DNA of 64,000 bases from Chloroflexota bacterium. Its GTDB lineage: Bacteria > Chloroflexota > UBA6077 > JACCZL01. Below, piece by piece: positions 47,128 to 56,346 of the stretch. The stretch lies in NCBI GenBank assembly GCA_020845495.1, contig JADLFM010000023.1:62001-126000 (forward strand), read 5' to 3'. The notes beneath the pieces are model-generated. The model saw nothing but the letters and a program-made list of their open reading frames with translations, ran no database searches and was not told the DNA's origin. The first letter of the stretch is position 1; each line of letters starts with the position of its first letter. The position numbers were made by a program, and so were the translations under genes.

Positions 47128-48045
47128 GTGCGACGATTCGAGATGGCTTTGCCGGAGAGCGTGGCCGACTGCGTCGCCCTGCTCGCCGAGCGCCACGGCG
47201 ACGCAAAGCTCGTCGCCGGTGGAACCGATCTGGTGCCGCAGATGAAGACCGGCGTGACACGCCCGGCCTGTGTCGTCGATCTCAGCGGTATCGCTGAACT
47301 GCGGCGCCTCGAACTGCTCGACGATGGAGCGCTGCGGGTCGGCTCTGCCGTCAGCGCCCGTGCGATCGAACAAGCACTGCCGGTCCAGACCGGCTTCCGG
47401 GCGCTCGCGGATGGCGCGGCGCTGGTCGGCTCGATCCAGGTCCGGAACCTGGCCACGCTCGGCGGGAACGTCTGTAATGCGGCCCCGTCCGCCGACATGG
47501 CTCCGCCACTGCTCGCGCTCGACGCTGAGGCGGTGATCGCCGGCCCGAATGGCCGCCGCCGAATCCCACTCTCCCAGTTCTTCCTTGGCGTCCGCCAGAC
47601 GGCGCTCGCTCCGGAAGAACTCCTCGTCGAGGTCGTCATTCCGGCCCCGCCGGCCGGCAGCGGCGGCAACTATCGTCGCCACACCCCGCGCCGCGAGCTC
47701 GATATCGCGGTCGTGGGCGTCGCCTCGCAGGTGACCGTCGGAGACGGCCGCTGCACGAAAGCCCGGATCGCCCTCGGCGCCGTCGCCCCCACGCCATTTC
47801 GCGCGACGGCCGCCGAAGCCGCGCTCGAAGGGCAGGTAGTCACGCCGGAGCGTATTGAGGAGGCCGTGCGCCTTGCGGTCGAGGCGGCCCGCCCGATTTC
47901 AGACCAGCGCGGGTCGGCCGAGTACCGCCGCCATCTGGTGGGAGTGTTGACCCGCCGCACTCTGACGACGGCACTGGAGCGAGCCACCGGCCGCGCCACG
48001 AATGGCACCACGAACGGACATGCCCGCGGGAACGGAGCGCACTGA
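47128..48045 (+). CDS. molybdenum hydroxylase FAD-binding subunit
   Basis: A 305-residue medium subunit of a xanthine dehydrogenase/CO dehydrogenase-type enzyme. FAD-binding motifs are LVAGGTDLVPQMKTG (AGGTDL) and QVRNLATLGGNVCNAAPSAD (the TxGGN loop). It passes electrons from the iron-sulphur subunit to the acceptor. A GTG start follows a GGGAGG. It is the first of three genes with 2-3 base gaps, so the three are co-translated. Confidence 0.93.
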   Translation: MRRFEMALPESVADCVALLAERHGDAKLVAGGTDLVPQMKTGVTRPACVVDLSGIAELRRLELLDDGALRVGSAVSARAIEQALPVQTGFRALADGAALVGSIQVRNLATLGGNVCNAAPSADMAPPLLALDAEAVIAGPNGRRRIPLSQFFLGVRQTALAPEELLVEVVIPAPPAGSGGNYRRHTPRRELDIAVVGVASQVTVGDGRCTKARIALGAVAPTPFRATAAEAALEGQVVTPERIEEAVRLAVEAARPISDQRGSAEYRRHLVGVLTRRTLTTALERATGRATNGTTNGHARGNGAH

Positions 48046-48047
48046 CG

Positions 48048-48551
48048 ATGGCCCCAGTCAAGACGAGCAAGATGATTCTGAGCTGCACCGTCAACGGCGA
48101 TCCTGTCGAGGTGCTGGTGCAGCCCTATCAGACCCTGTTGGAGACCTTACGAGACGGCCTCGGGCTGACCGGCGCCAAGGAAGGCTGCGGTACCGGCGAC
48201 TGCGGCGCCTGTACCGTCCACGTCGACGGTAAGCCGGTCTGTAGCTGCCTGATGCTGGCGATGCAGGTGCGTGGCCGCGAGGTCCGGACCGTCGAAGGGC
48301 TGGCCGAGCATGGCTCGCTCGCCCCTGTACAGGAGGCGTTCGTCAAGCACGGCGTCCCGCAGTGCGGCTTCTGCATTCCGGGCATGATCATGTCGGCGAG
48401 CGCGTTGCTGGCCGAGAACCCGGCCCCGAGCGATGAGGAGATCCGCTTCGGTATCGCCGGCAACCTGTGCCGCTGCACCGGGTACACCAAAATGGTCGCC
48501 GCGATCTCCGAGGTCGCCGGGACAGCCCAGGACGGGGGAAAGGAGCGCTAA
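48048..48551 (+). CDS. molybdenum hydroxylase 2Fe-2S subunit
   Basis: A 167-residue small subunit with two [2Fe-2S] clusters. The N-terminal plant-ferredoxin cluster is KEGCGTGDCGACTV..PVCSC, and the C-terminal cluster is QCGFCIPGMIM ... NLCRCTGYTKMV. It shuttles electrons between the molybdenum site and FAD. Confidence 0.95.
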   Translation: MAPVKTSKMILSCTVNGDPVEVLVQPYQTLLETLRDGLGLTGAKEGCGTGDCGACTVHVDGKPVCSCLMLAMQVRGREVRTVEGLAEHGSLAPVQEAFVKHGVPQCGFCIPGMIMSASALLAENPAPSDEEIRFGIAGNLCRCTGYTKMVAAISEVAGTAQDGGKER

Positions 48552-48554
48552 GCG

Positions 48555-50876
48555 ATGGCAACCGTCATGAAGACCTCGCGCGACGTGCGAGGAGTTGGCC
48601 TGCGAATCCCTCGGCCGGACGCGCCGGAGAAGGTGACCGGGCGGACCGAGTACGTCGATGACGTCAAGCTGAGGGGGCTTCTCCAGGCGCGCCTGCTCCG
48701 GAGCCCCCACGCGCACGCCAGGATCGTCCGGATCGACACCAGTCGTGCCGAGGCGTTGCCGGGCGTGCGGGCCGTGCTGACGGCCGCTGACATCCCGGAA
48801 TTGAAGCATGGCGCCAAGACGCGCGGCCACGCCATCATGGCCATCGACCGAGTCGTCTTCGCGGGGCAGCCGGTGGCGGCGGTCGCGGCTGACGAGTTGG
48901 CCATCGCGGATGAGGCGCTCGACCTGATCGAGGTCGAGTACGACGTGCTGCCGGCCGCCATCGATCCGATCGACTCGATGCGGGTCGATGCGCCCCGCGT
49001 CGCCGATGAGGGTACCGAAGCCGACACCAGCGAGGCGCTGGCCCACTCGGGTATCGCGCCGACCGAGAACGAGCAGGTCCAGGGAGGGCCGAACGTCGCG
49101 CAGCAGTCTCACCTGACGCGCGGCGATGTCGCAGCGGACCTCGCCAAGGCTGACCTGATCCTCGAGCGCACCTACCACGTGCCGATGGTCCACCAGGGCT
49201 ACATCGAGCCGCACGCCTGCATCGCCGACGTCGACCCGAACGGGTCGGTCACGATCTGGTCGAGCACCCAGGGCGCGTTCAACACCCGGTCCGAGGTCGC
49301 GGACGTCCTCCACATCCCCGAGGCTCAGATTCGGGTTATCCCGATGGAGTGCGGCGGTGGGTTCGGAGCCAAGATCCGCGCCCTCTGCGAGCCGATCGCC
49401 GTGCTGTTGTCGCGGGCGAGCGGACGGCCGGTCAAATACATCATGACCCGCCGCGAGGAGCTTCAGGCTGGCATGCCGGCCCCGAGCGTGACGATCAAGC
49501 TCAAGACCGGCGTCAAGAAGGACGGCACCCCGCTGGCGCTCGAGGCCGAGACGGTCATCGAGGCCGGCGCCTACTCGGGTGCGGTCCTGACGATGAGCGC
49601 CGTCTTCCTGGCCAGCGTCTATCAGTGGCCGAGCTTCGACGTGCGCGGCTACGAGGTGCTGACCCACAAGCCGAGCATCGCCGCCTACCGTGCTCCGATG
49701 GCCCCGCAAACCGCGTTCGCCATCGACTCCCACATGGACTTGATCGCCCGCACGCTGGGGCTCGATCCGGCCGAGTACAAGCTCCAGCATCTCGAGAAGA
49801 GCGGTGACTTGATGGCTCACGGCCAGCCCTGGGCCGTGAACGGCGCCCGCGAGTGCCTCGAGAAGCTCATCGAGCATCCACTCTGGAAGGGCCGCGCGGA
49901 GTGGAAGGCGAGCGGCGGGAAGGACGGCCACGGGCTGCGTGGGACCGGCCTCTCAGTCGGCGGCTGGGTGCCAGGCATTCAGCCCACCAGCGCCACCATG
50001 AAGCTGAACCCGGATGGCACGCTGACGGTCGTGACCGGCCAGGTCGATATCGCCGGCACCAACCTGGGCCTCGCACTCATCGCCGCCCAGACCTACGGCG
50101 TCGACATCGAGAAGGTGAAGATCGTCACCGCCGATACTGACTCGGCGCCGATCACCGGCATCAGCGCCGGCAGCAAAGTGACCTACACCGTTGGTGCGGT
50201 GGTGATGGAGGCGGCCCGCGACGCTCGCCAGCAGACGCTGGAGATCGCCGCGTCCGAGCTCGAGGCGGCCGTCGACGACCTCGACATCGTCGACGACAAG
50301 GTCATCGTCCAGGGCGTGCCGGACAAGACGATTACGCTGGCCACCATCGGCAAGAAAGGCAACACCTTCCAGTCGAAGGTGCCGCCAGTGCTCGGGAAGG
50401 GCGCACTCGGCTTCTCGGTGCAGGCGCCGGCCTTCGCGGCCGAGCTTGCCCGCCTGGAGATCGATCCGGACACGGGCCAGATTACCCTGCATGATTTCGT
50501 CGTGGTGCAAGACGTCGGCAAGGCGATCAACCCGGTCGGCGTCGAGGGCCAGATGCAGGGCGGCGCCGTCCAGAGCCTCGGATTCGCCCTGACCGAGGGG
50601 CTGATGTTCAACGCGAACGGGCAGGTGATGAACCCGAGCCTGCTCGACTACCGCAAGCTGACGGCGGCGGACGTGCCGAACATCGAGACGATCTTCGTCG
50701 AGGTGCCGGCCCCGGCCGGGCCGTTCGGAGCGCGGGGCGTCGGCGAGCCGCCGATCGTGCCGGCCCTGGCGGCGGTGGCGAACGCCGTTCAGGATGCGAC
50801 GGACGTCCGGATCACCACCCTGCCGCTCACGCCGGAGCGCGTCGCGCTGTCCCTGTTGGAGCACGACGGCAAGTAG
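48555..50876 (+). CDS. molybdenum hydroxylase catalytic subunit (xanthine dehydrogenase family)
   Basis: A 773-residue molybdopterin-binding large subunit that hydroxylates a C-H bond with water-derived oxygen. Family motifs are GLRIPRPDAPEKVTGRTEYV, GGGFGAKIR, and the catalytic Glu in GARGVGEPPIVPA near the C terminus. The active-site loop reads AAYRAPMAPQ, unlike the AYxCSFR of true (form I) CO dehydrogenase, so the substrate is more likely an aromatic heterocycle, aldehyde or acyl compound. No maturation (XdhC/CoxD-type) gene is adjacent. Confidence 0.92.
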   Translation: MATVMKTSRDVRGVGLRIPRPDAPEKVTGRTEYVDDVKLRGLLQARLLRSPHAHARIVRIDTSRAEALPGVRAVLTAADIPELKHGAKTRGHAIMAIDRVVFAGQPVAAVAADELAIADEALDLIEVEYDVLPAAIDPIDSMRVDAPRVADEGTEADTSEALAHSGIAPTENEQVQGGPNVAQQSHLTRGDVAADLAKADLILERTYHVPMVHQGYIEPHACIADVDPNGSVTIWSSTQGAFNTRSEVADVLHIPEAQIRVIPMECGGGFGAKIRALCEPIAVLLSRASGRPVKYIMTRREELQAGMPAPSVTIKLKTGVKKDGTPLALEAETVIEAGAYSGAVLTMSAVFLASVYQWPSFDVRGYEVLTHKPSIAAYRAPMAPQTAFAIDSHMDLIARTLGLDPAEYKLQHLEKSGDLMAHGQPWAVNGARECLEKLIEHPLWKGRAEWKASGGKDGHGLRGTGLSVGGWVPGIQPTSATMKLNPDGTLTVVTGQVDIAGTNLGLALIAAQTYGVDIEKVKIVTADTDSAPITGISAGSKVTYTVGAVVMEAARDARQQTLEIAASELEAAVDDLDIVDDKVIVQGVPDKTITLATIGKKGNTFQSKVPPVLGKGALGFSVQAPAFAAELARLEIDPDTGQITLHDFVVVQDVGKAINPVGVEGQMQGGAVQSLGFALTEGLMFNANGQVMNPSLLDYRKLTAADVPNIETIFVEVPAPAGPFGARGVGEPPIVPALAAVANAVQDATDVRITTLPLTPERVALSLLEHDGK

Positions 50877-50900
50877 GATCACCAGGCCATCACGAATCCG

Positions 50901-50940
50901 CGAACGGGGCGCACCGGTACATGCCGGTGCGCCCTGTTCG
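50901..50940 (+). terminator. terminator of the molybdenum hydroxylase operon
   Basis: A long hairpin: 11-bp perfect stem GGGCGCACCGG / CCGGTGCGCCC with a 6-base loop, extended by CGAAC / GTTCG after a mismatch. It lies 24 bases after the last stop. Confidence 0.85.
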
Positions 50941-51008
50941 TACCCCGCCCCATTCACGAGACCGTCAGCCACTCCTCGAACAAGCGGCGTAGCTATGCAG
51001 GATGAGCC

Positions 51009-51599
51009 TTAGTCGTCGTCGTGGTCGATGCGCCGGCCCTTCTGGTCGAAACGGTCGCCCTGGTTCAGGGCCTCATCGTCGTCGGGGACGTTGTGGACGC
51101 GGGCGTTGATCGAATCGTCGCGGGTGGTATAGCTCTCCTGCACCCCCCAGTCGGTGTTATTCACCTTACTCCCCTTGACCAGCTCCCAGTAGCGGATGGC
51201 CAGGAAACTCCCGTCCGACTGCTCCCGTAGCTCGATCTGGATGGCCTCCCCGTCCACGAGGTCGACGAAATGGCCGTAGTCAGAGGTCGTGAGCCAGGCG
51301 AGGTCGAGCCAGATGATCTGCGGCTGACCGCTGATGTCGCTGGTCAGGAAGGCGGCATACTGCCGAGTGTTCTCAGTGCGCCCGACGTCGGATCGCTCGG
51401 TCACCGGACCGAAGTGCCTGTCGACCGCACCCATCGCCTCGTGCACGTTCGGGGCAGTGACGATGCGTAGGACCGTGCCGTTCGCATCGAAGGGCTGATG
51501 CTCCTGTTCGGCCAGGACCGGCGGAGCGGCTCCCAGCGACCATCCCCCGGACACGGCAAGGCCAAGTGACGCCGCTACCGCGAGTAACGCTCGACGCAT
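51009..51599 (-). CDS. secreted protein of unknown function
   Basis: A 196-residue protein with a Sec signal peptide (MRRALLAVAASLGLAVSGG, predicted cleavage after APPVLA). The mature part has an IIWLDLAWLTTSDYGHFVDL segment and an Asp/Arg-rich, hydrophilic C terminus ending in D-H-D-D-D. I do not recognise a family. The ribosome-binding site is AAAGGAGC. Confidence 0.7.
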   Translation of the reverse strand: MRRALLAVAASLGLAVSGGWSLGAAPPVLAEQEHQPFDANGTVLRIVTAPNVHEAMGAVDRHFGPVTERSDVGRTENTRQYAAFLTSDISGQPQIIWLDLAWLTTSDYGHFVDLVDGEAIQIELREQSDGSFLAIRYWELVKGSKVNNTDWGVQESYTTRDDSINARVHNVPDDDEALNQGDRFDQKGRRIDHDDD

Positions 51600-51936
51600 A
51601 CGTTGCTCCTTTCGACACCTATGCCTGGCACGGGTGTCTCACCAGGGCGAGTTGGCACACCCCAGCCATCGCGCAACGATGGCTGGCTCGAACCCGTGGC
51701 GAGACGTGGGGGTAACGACACGACGCCCACACGCCTCGATACTCGCCCTGACACCGGGCGTCACCAGGAGTAACACGCACCTGCTGATGACCCGGGCCTA
51801 CAGAAAGGGTAGCTAGCGCGTATTGGCCGCACGGTTGCGGTGCATCAACGCCGTCTCAACGGTGCCTGTAGCGCGCGGGCGCGAGTCGATGCGCAACCAG
51901 GTCGGGCACACGGCATCGTCGAGACGAGCGCGCTGG
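51600..51936. other. intergenic region
   Basis: About 340 bases between two minus-strand genes with no gene, RNA or repeat that I can support. Confidence 0.5.
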
Positions 51937-52446
51937 CTACTCGGTCGGCCAGGCCGGGACGCAACTGCCGCACTCCGGTTCGAGGATGTTGAGGTACTCC
52001 AGCCAGGAGAGCGCCTCGTCGAGCGTTGCGCCAGCATCCCGTACTGTCGCCCGCCAGTACACGGTCGCGTTGCGGCCGGCGACCAGCATGGTAGGCGCGT
52101 CGGCGTCAAGTCGAGCGTGCAGCGTGCCATCCACGTCGGCCAGGATCGGCCCGCTCAGCCTGGCCTCGGAGCGCAGCCGATCTGCCTCCTCGACCGGCCC
52201 GAGCACGACCACGAGCAACACCGCTCCCTCGGCCTGGAGCGCCGATGTCCGCCCAACCGCTGCCGCGAGCGCGTCGCGATCCGGTTGGCGGCCGGTCAGC
52301 CAGAGCACGAGGTGTCGGCGACTTCGGTAGTCCCAGGAGTGCACGTGGCCGCCACCGGCTGCCGGAAGATCGAACGCCGGCATCTGGCCGATCCCGGCCA
52401 GCCCCCGCGACGTTCCGCGTACTGCTTGCCTTGTATCGTTCAACAT
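51937..52446 (-). CDS. redoxin-like protein with C-terminal CGSC
   Basis: A 169-residue protein of thioredoxin-like fold: GQMPAFDLPAAGGGHVHSW is a redoxin start, but the usual peroxidatic Cys position (LVLWLTGRQPDRDAL) has no Cys. The only cysteine pair is at the extreme C terminus, E-C-G-S-C-V-P-A-W-P-T-E (C159, C162). ALQAEGAVLLVVVLG and APTMLVAGRNATVYW resemble the later strands of the fold. The ATG chosen has GGAGG eight bases before it. Function is unknown; a tail-located redox pair is unusual. Confidence 0.7.
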   Translation of the reverse strand: MLNDTRQAVRGTSRGLAGIGQMPAFDLPAAGGGHVHSWDYRSRRHLVLWLTGRQPDRDALAAAVGRTSALQAEGAVLLVVVLGPVEEADRLRSEARLSGPILADVDGTLHARLDADAPTMLVAGRNATVYWRATVRDAGATLDEALSWLEYLNILEPECGSCVPAWPTE

Positions 52447-52925
52447 CTCCGCTACCTCCCATTGTCCGCAAAGATTCACGCCGTCTGCTGTCACCAGACC
52501 GGCTGAGGGTAGCCCGCTCATCTCCGCACGCCTGCATGATGCGCCCCGTCTCAACTGCCCTGACGCGCTGCTGTCGTTCGCTCGCATCAGCCATGCCGCC
52601 CCGCCCAGCCGTCAGCCTCGGTAGGCTGACACCATTCACTCGAGGTAGCACGGCGTGCGGTCGGTCGTCCCGTGCTTCGCGACCGTTCGCCGGCTAGTCC
52701 GTTCTGACGAGTACGACACGCTCATCCCGCAGGAGCGCGATCGTCCCTCCGCTGGCCGCCTTCGGGCATGGCTGCGGCGCTTCGCCGAGAGCGGCGTCCG
52801 CATGCCTCCGGCCTGTCGCCGCGTGGCCTTGGCCTGTCCTCCGCCGGCGTGAGATCGCGAGAAGACACGACAACTTTGGCCGTCGACTCACCAGGACTGC
52901 CCTCAGACAGGAGATCACGGACGTC
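52447..52925. other. intergenic region
   Basis: About 480 bases between divergent genes. Short ORFs here are arginine- and serine-rich frames without family signatures; no gene is supported. Confidence 0.5.
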
Positions 52926-54914
52926 ATGACTGCATCATTCGGACGGCGGCTCCGACACCTCACCCTGGCGGTCGCGCTTGGCACCGCGCTGGGCGCAGCG
53001 ACGCCTGGCCCCCCTGAGCATATCCAGGCCCAGGCGAGCGCCCAGGCCCAGGCGAGCGCCCAGGCCGACGCGCGCTTCTTCGCACAGACCGGCTACCGCG
53101 TCGGGAACGACCGGTTCTGGGACTACTTCCAGCAGCGCGGCGGTGTCCGCACGTTCGGCTACCCGGTTTCACGTGAGTTCACCCTCCAGGGGTTCCGAGT
53201 GCAGGTCTTTCAGCGTGCCGTCATGCAGCAGTGGCCCGACGGCTCGGTCAAACTCGTGAACCTCCTCGACGAGGGGCTGTTGCCGTACACCCAGATCAAC
53301 GGCTCGACGTTCCCGGCGCCCGACCCGGACGTTATCCAGGCCACGCCCGTCGTGTCCGCCCCGAACTATGCCGACACCATCGTGACGTTCGTACAGCAGA
53401 TGGCACCCGACGAGTGGGAAGGGCTCCCGGTCGGCTTCGCGCGGACGTTCAACTCGGCCGTCAGGGGCACAGATGCCGTCGCCGAGGGCGGCCCCGACTC
53501 GGTCGTGCCGCTGCTCAACCTCGAGGTCTGGGGTGCGCCTACGTCCCGCCCCATGCGCGACCCGGCCAACCATAACTTCGTGTATCAACGCTTCCAGCGC
53601 GGCATCCTGCACTACGACGCCATCTGTCAGTGCACTGAGGGCATCCTGCTCGCCGATGCATTCAAGAGCGTCATCACCGGCCAGCACCTCCCGCCGGACC
53701 TGGAGGAGCAGGCCCGCACCAGCCCGTTCTATCGTCAGTACGATCCGGACAGCCCCGGCGCCGTGCGCGACCCGAGCCGCCTGCCCAATACCGACCTGAC
53801 GCTCGCCTTCGAGCCCGAAGCCCCACAAGTCGCGGCCGCCGGGAATGGCGCGCCCGTCGTCGCGTCGCACTACGCGGCCCGCAGCCCCGAGTACGGCATG
53901 AACGTCTTCCTCGCCGGCAACCCGGCCACCACCGACAGTGACCTTGCGTTGCTGAACCGGGTCGGCTTCGGGTGGCAGAAGAGCCTGTTCCAGTGGCGGC
54001 AGATCGAGGGTGCCGGGAAGGGCATGTTTGACTGGAGCGAGTCAGACCGGGTCGTCGCGGCCTCTCAGCGCGCTGGCATCAAGATCATCGCGCGGCTCGA
54101 CTTCCAGCCTTCCTGGACTCGTGCAGACGGTGCGTCCAACGGCCCGCCCGACAACTACCAGGACTTCGCCGACTTCGTCGCCGCGTTCGTCGGGCGTTAC
54201 ACGACCGGCTCGCCGTTCGGGACCGTCGACGCCATCGAGATCTGGAACGAGCCGAATCTCGACCGTGAGTGGGGGGGCGCGCCGATCGATCGCCAGCAGG
54301 CCGCCGACTACGTGCGACTCCTGGCCGCGGGCTACGAGGCCGCCAAGCGTGCCAACCCGGCCGTCACCGTCATCAGCGCCGGCCTCTCGCCGACCTGCAC
54401 CGACACCGCACAGGCCCGCCCCGACGACGTCTACCTCCAGTGGCTCTACGACGCCGGCGCTGCCAGGTACTTCGACGTCCTCGGCGCGCACGGAGCCGGC
54501 TACGACAAGCCGCCGAGCGCTTCACCTGACGACTCGGCCGCGCAGCACAACGGTTGCCGGGTCTTCGCCTTCCGGCGCATCGAAGACCTGCGCGCCGTGA
54601 TGGAACGCAATGGTGATGCCGCCAGGCAGATGTGGCTGCTCGAGTTCGGCTGGACGACCGATCAAGTGCACCCGGCCTACGCATGGCACGCCGTGACCCC
54701 CGAGACTCACGGCCAGTACCTCGTGGATGCGTACCGGTTTGCGCACGAACGCTGGGCACCCTGGATCGGAGTGATGGTGCTCTGGAACCTGCCGGACCCC
54801 AACTGGGGTCCGGACCGCGAAGAGTACTGGTGGGGGGTGGCAGACCCTGACCGGACGCCACGGCCGGCCCTGAATCGACTGGCCGAGGCGCGGCGTAGCG
54901 GCCTGCTGCCCTGA
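52926..54914 (+). CDS. secreted protein with clan-A glycoside-hydrolase domain
   Basis: A 662-residue exported protein (signal peptide ending near A-Q-A after a Gln/Ala-rich stretch with a short QASAQA repeat). Residues about 55-300 are the module shared with the protein encoded at 56347-57804 (RFWDYFQQRGGVRTFGYPVS). Residues about 325-655 look like a (beta/alpha)8 glycosidase. The acid/base Glu is in IEIWNEPNLDREWGG and the probable nucleophile Glu is in MWLLEFGWTTDQ. The end WNLPDPNWGPDREEYWWG is GH39/GH5-like. Substrate unknown. Confidence 0.8.
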   Translation: MTASFGRRLRHLTLAVALGTALGAATPGPPEHIQAQASAQAQASAQADARFFAQTGYRVGNDRFWDYFQQRGGVRTFGYPVSREFTLQGFRVQVFQRAVMQQWPDGSVKLVNLLDEGLLPYTQINGSTFPAPDPDVIQATPVVSAPNYADTIVTFVQQMAPDEWEGLPVGFARTFNSAVRGTDAVAEGGPDSVVPLLNLEVWGAPTSRPMRDPANHNFVYQRFQRGILHYDAICQCTEGILLADAFKSVITGQHLPPDLEEQARTSPFYRQYDPDSPGAVRDPSRLPNTDLTLAFEPEAPQVAAAGNGAPVVASHYAARSPEYGMNVFLAGNPATTDSDLALLNRVGFGWQKSLFQWRQIEGAGKGMFDWSESDRVVAASQRAGIKIIARLDFQPSWTRADGASNGPPDNYQDFADFVAAFVGRYTTGSPFGTVDAIEIWNEPNLDREWGGAPIDRQQAADYVRLLAAGYEAAKRANPAVTVISAGLSPTCTDTAQARPDDVYLQWLYDAGAARYFDVLGAHGAGYDKPPSASPDDSAAQHNGCRVFAFRRIEDLRAVMERNGDAARQMWLLEFGWTTDQVHPAYAWHAVTPETHGQYLVDAYRFAHERWAPWIGVMVLWNLPDPNWGPDREEYWWGVADPDRTPRPALNRLAEARRSGLLP

Positions 54915-55035
54915 GCGGATTGAACCGCGACGATGGTGCGCCGCGGCTGTCCTCTCCGGGGTCAGTTGGCCGTCGATGCTCGATGGGCCGGCTCGGGTAG
55001 ACTCGCCGGAGCCGGCCCATGTCCCTCGTCCGGCG

Positions 55036-55938
55036 TCACACAGCCGCCTGGGATCGAGGCGTCGGGCGTGGGTGGCGACGCGCGAAGTCGTCGGCGATCT
55101 CCTCGAAGGTGCAGAAGCGAACGCCAGGGTGGCGTAGGATGTGGCCGATGATCCGCTCGTGCATCGCCAGCACCTGGGGGCGGCCGCTGACATCCGGGTG
55201 AATCGTCATGGCGAAGACTGCGTACTCGTATTCGCGGTATACCCAGTCGAACTGTTCCAGCCATAAGTGCTCGATGTCGCGCGGGTTGACGAAGCCATGG
55301 CTGTTTGGCGAGCCTTTGATGAACATCATCGGCGGTAGGTCGTCCAGATACCAACTGGCCGGAATCTCGACAAGGCTCGTCGCCTGCCCTCGCACCAGCG
55401 GCTTCATCCACTCACGGGCCGGCTTCGAGAAGTCGATCTTGGTCCAGCGGTCGCCGACGCGCAAGTAGTACGGCTCGAAGTCTCGATCCATCATGCTGTG
55501 GTCGTAGCTGATGCCGTGCTCGAGCAGCAGTTGGACGGTGTTCGGCCCAACCTCCCACCAGGGGGCGACGTAGCCGCGCGGCCGGCGGCCGGAGAGCCGC
55601 TCCATCAGTTCAAGCGTGTACGTGAAGACGTCACGTTCCTGCTCGGGGCTCATGGCGATCGGGTTCTCGTGGGAGTAGCCGTGCAGTCCCGTCTCGTGGC
55701 CGGCCTCGACGACCAGTCGCATCTGCTCTGGGAACGTCTCGATCGAGTGGCCGGGAATGAACCAGGTCGTCTTCAGATCGTAGCGTCGGAACAGTTCCAG
55801 CAGGCGCGGCGTCCCGACCTCGCCGGCAAAGATACCTCGGCTAATGTCGTTCGGGGAGTCCTCCCCGCCATACGACCCTAACCAGCCGCCCACGGCATCC
55901 ACGTCGACGCCATACGCACAGAGCATCTCCTTCGCCAT
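55036..55938 (-). CDS. polysaccharide deacetylase (NodB)-family protein
   Basis: A 300-residue protein of the NodB fold. The metal-binding first motif is [12 protein letters not shown] (Asp pair), and the second is [10 protein letters not shown] (His-x-x-Ser-His). Then [24 protein letters not shown] and [15 protein letters not shown] follow the pattern of cytoplasmic family members. These resemble puuE-type allantoinase/polysaccharide deacetylase proteins that often act on small amides, so the substrate may not be a polymer. No signal peptide. The ATG chosen follows GAGGTGG. Confidence 0.87.
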   Translation of the reverse strand: MAKEMLCAYGVDVDAVGGWLGSYGGEDSPNDISRGIFAGEVGTPRLLELFRRYDLKTTWFIPGHSIETFPEQMRLVVEAGHETGLHGYSHENPIAMSPEQERDVFTYTLELMERLSGRRPRGYVAPWWEVGPNTVQLLLEHGISYDHSMMDRDFEPYYLRVGDRWTKIDFSKPAREWMKPLVRGQATSLVEIPASWYLDDLPPMMFIKGSPNSHGFVNPRDIEHLWLEQFDWVYREYEYAVFAMTIHPDVSGRPQVLAMHERIIGHILRHPGVRFCTFEEIADDFARRHPRPTPRSQAAV

Positions 55939-56346
55939 CTCGCCACCTCGGATCCTGCGCCGCGCGCCTTGCCGCCGACCGTCACGGCCTGCCGCCACAC
56001 GGACGTTTCGGGATGAAGGTGTCGGACGGGCAAGAAATGCGCCAGTGCCCCAATCGGCCCGGCCTCGACGACCACACCTACGATGGAATTCGCCACTTGG
56101 CCAGGCACGTAGCCCGGCACGTAGCACGTGCGGACAGCGGCGGCCGTGCCCGCTCGTTCATGCTCCCGGTTAGGGCGACGACCTCTATGCGTCTCGGATC
56201 GGGACGGCGAACTGTTGGACTCGCCCCACGGAAGTGCGAGTGCTTCGGCCGACACCACATAACGGTGTGCGACGGCTCGGGGCGCTCGACGAATCGACGG
56301 CTGTGCGCCGGACGCCCTCGCCCGGCGCACAGTTGGGTCTCCAGGC
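55939..56346. other. intergenic region
   Basis: About 400 bases between two minus-strand genes. A short AGGCACGTAGCCCGGCACGTAGCACG stretch around 56103 repeats GGCACGTAGC-like units twice; nothing else is recognised. Confidence 0.4.

Noticed and set aside
48555..50876. Carbon-monoxide dehydrogenase (coxL)
   Set aside because: The active-site loop lacks the AYxCSFR motif of CO dehydrogenase; kept as a general molybdenum hydroxylase.
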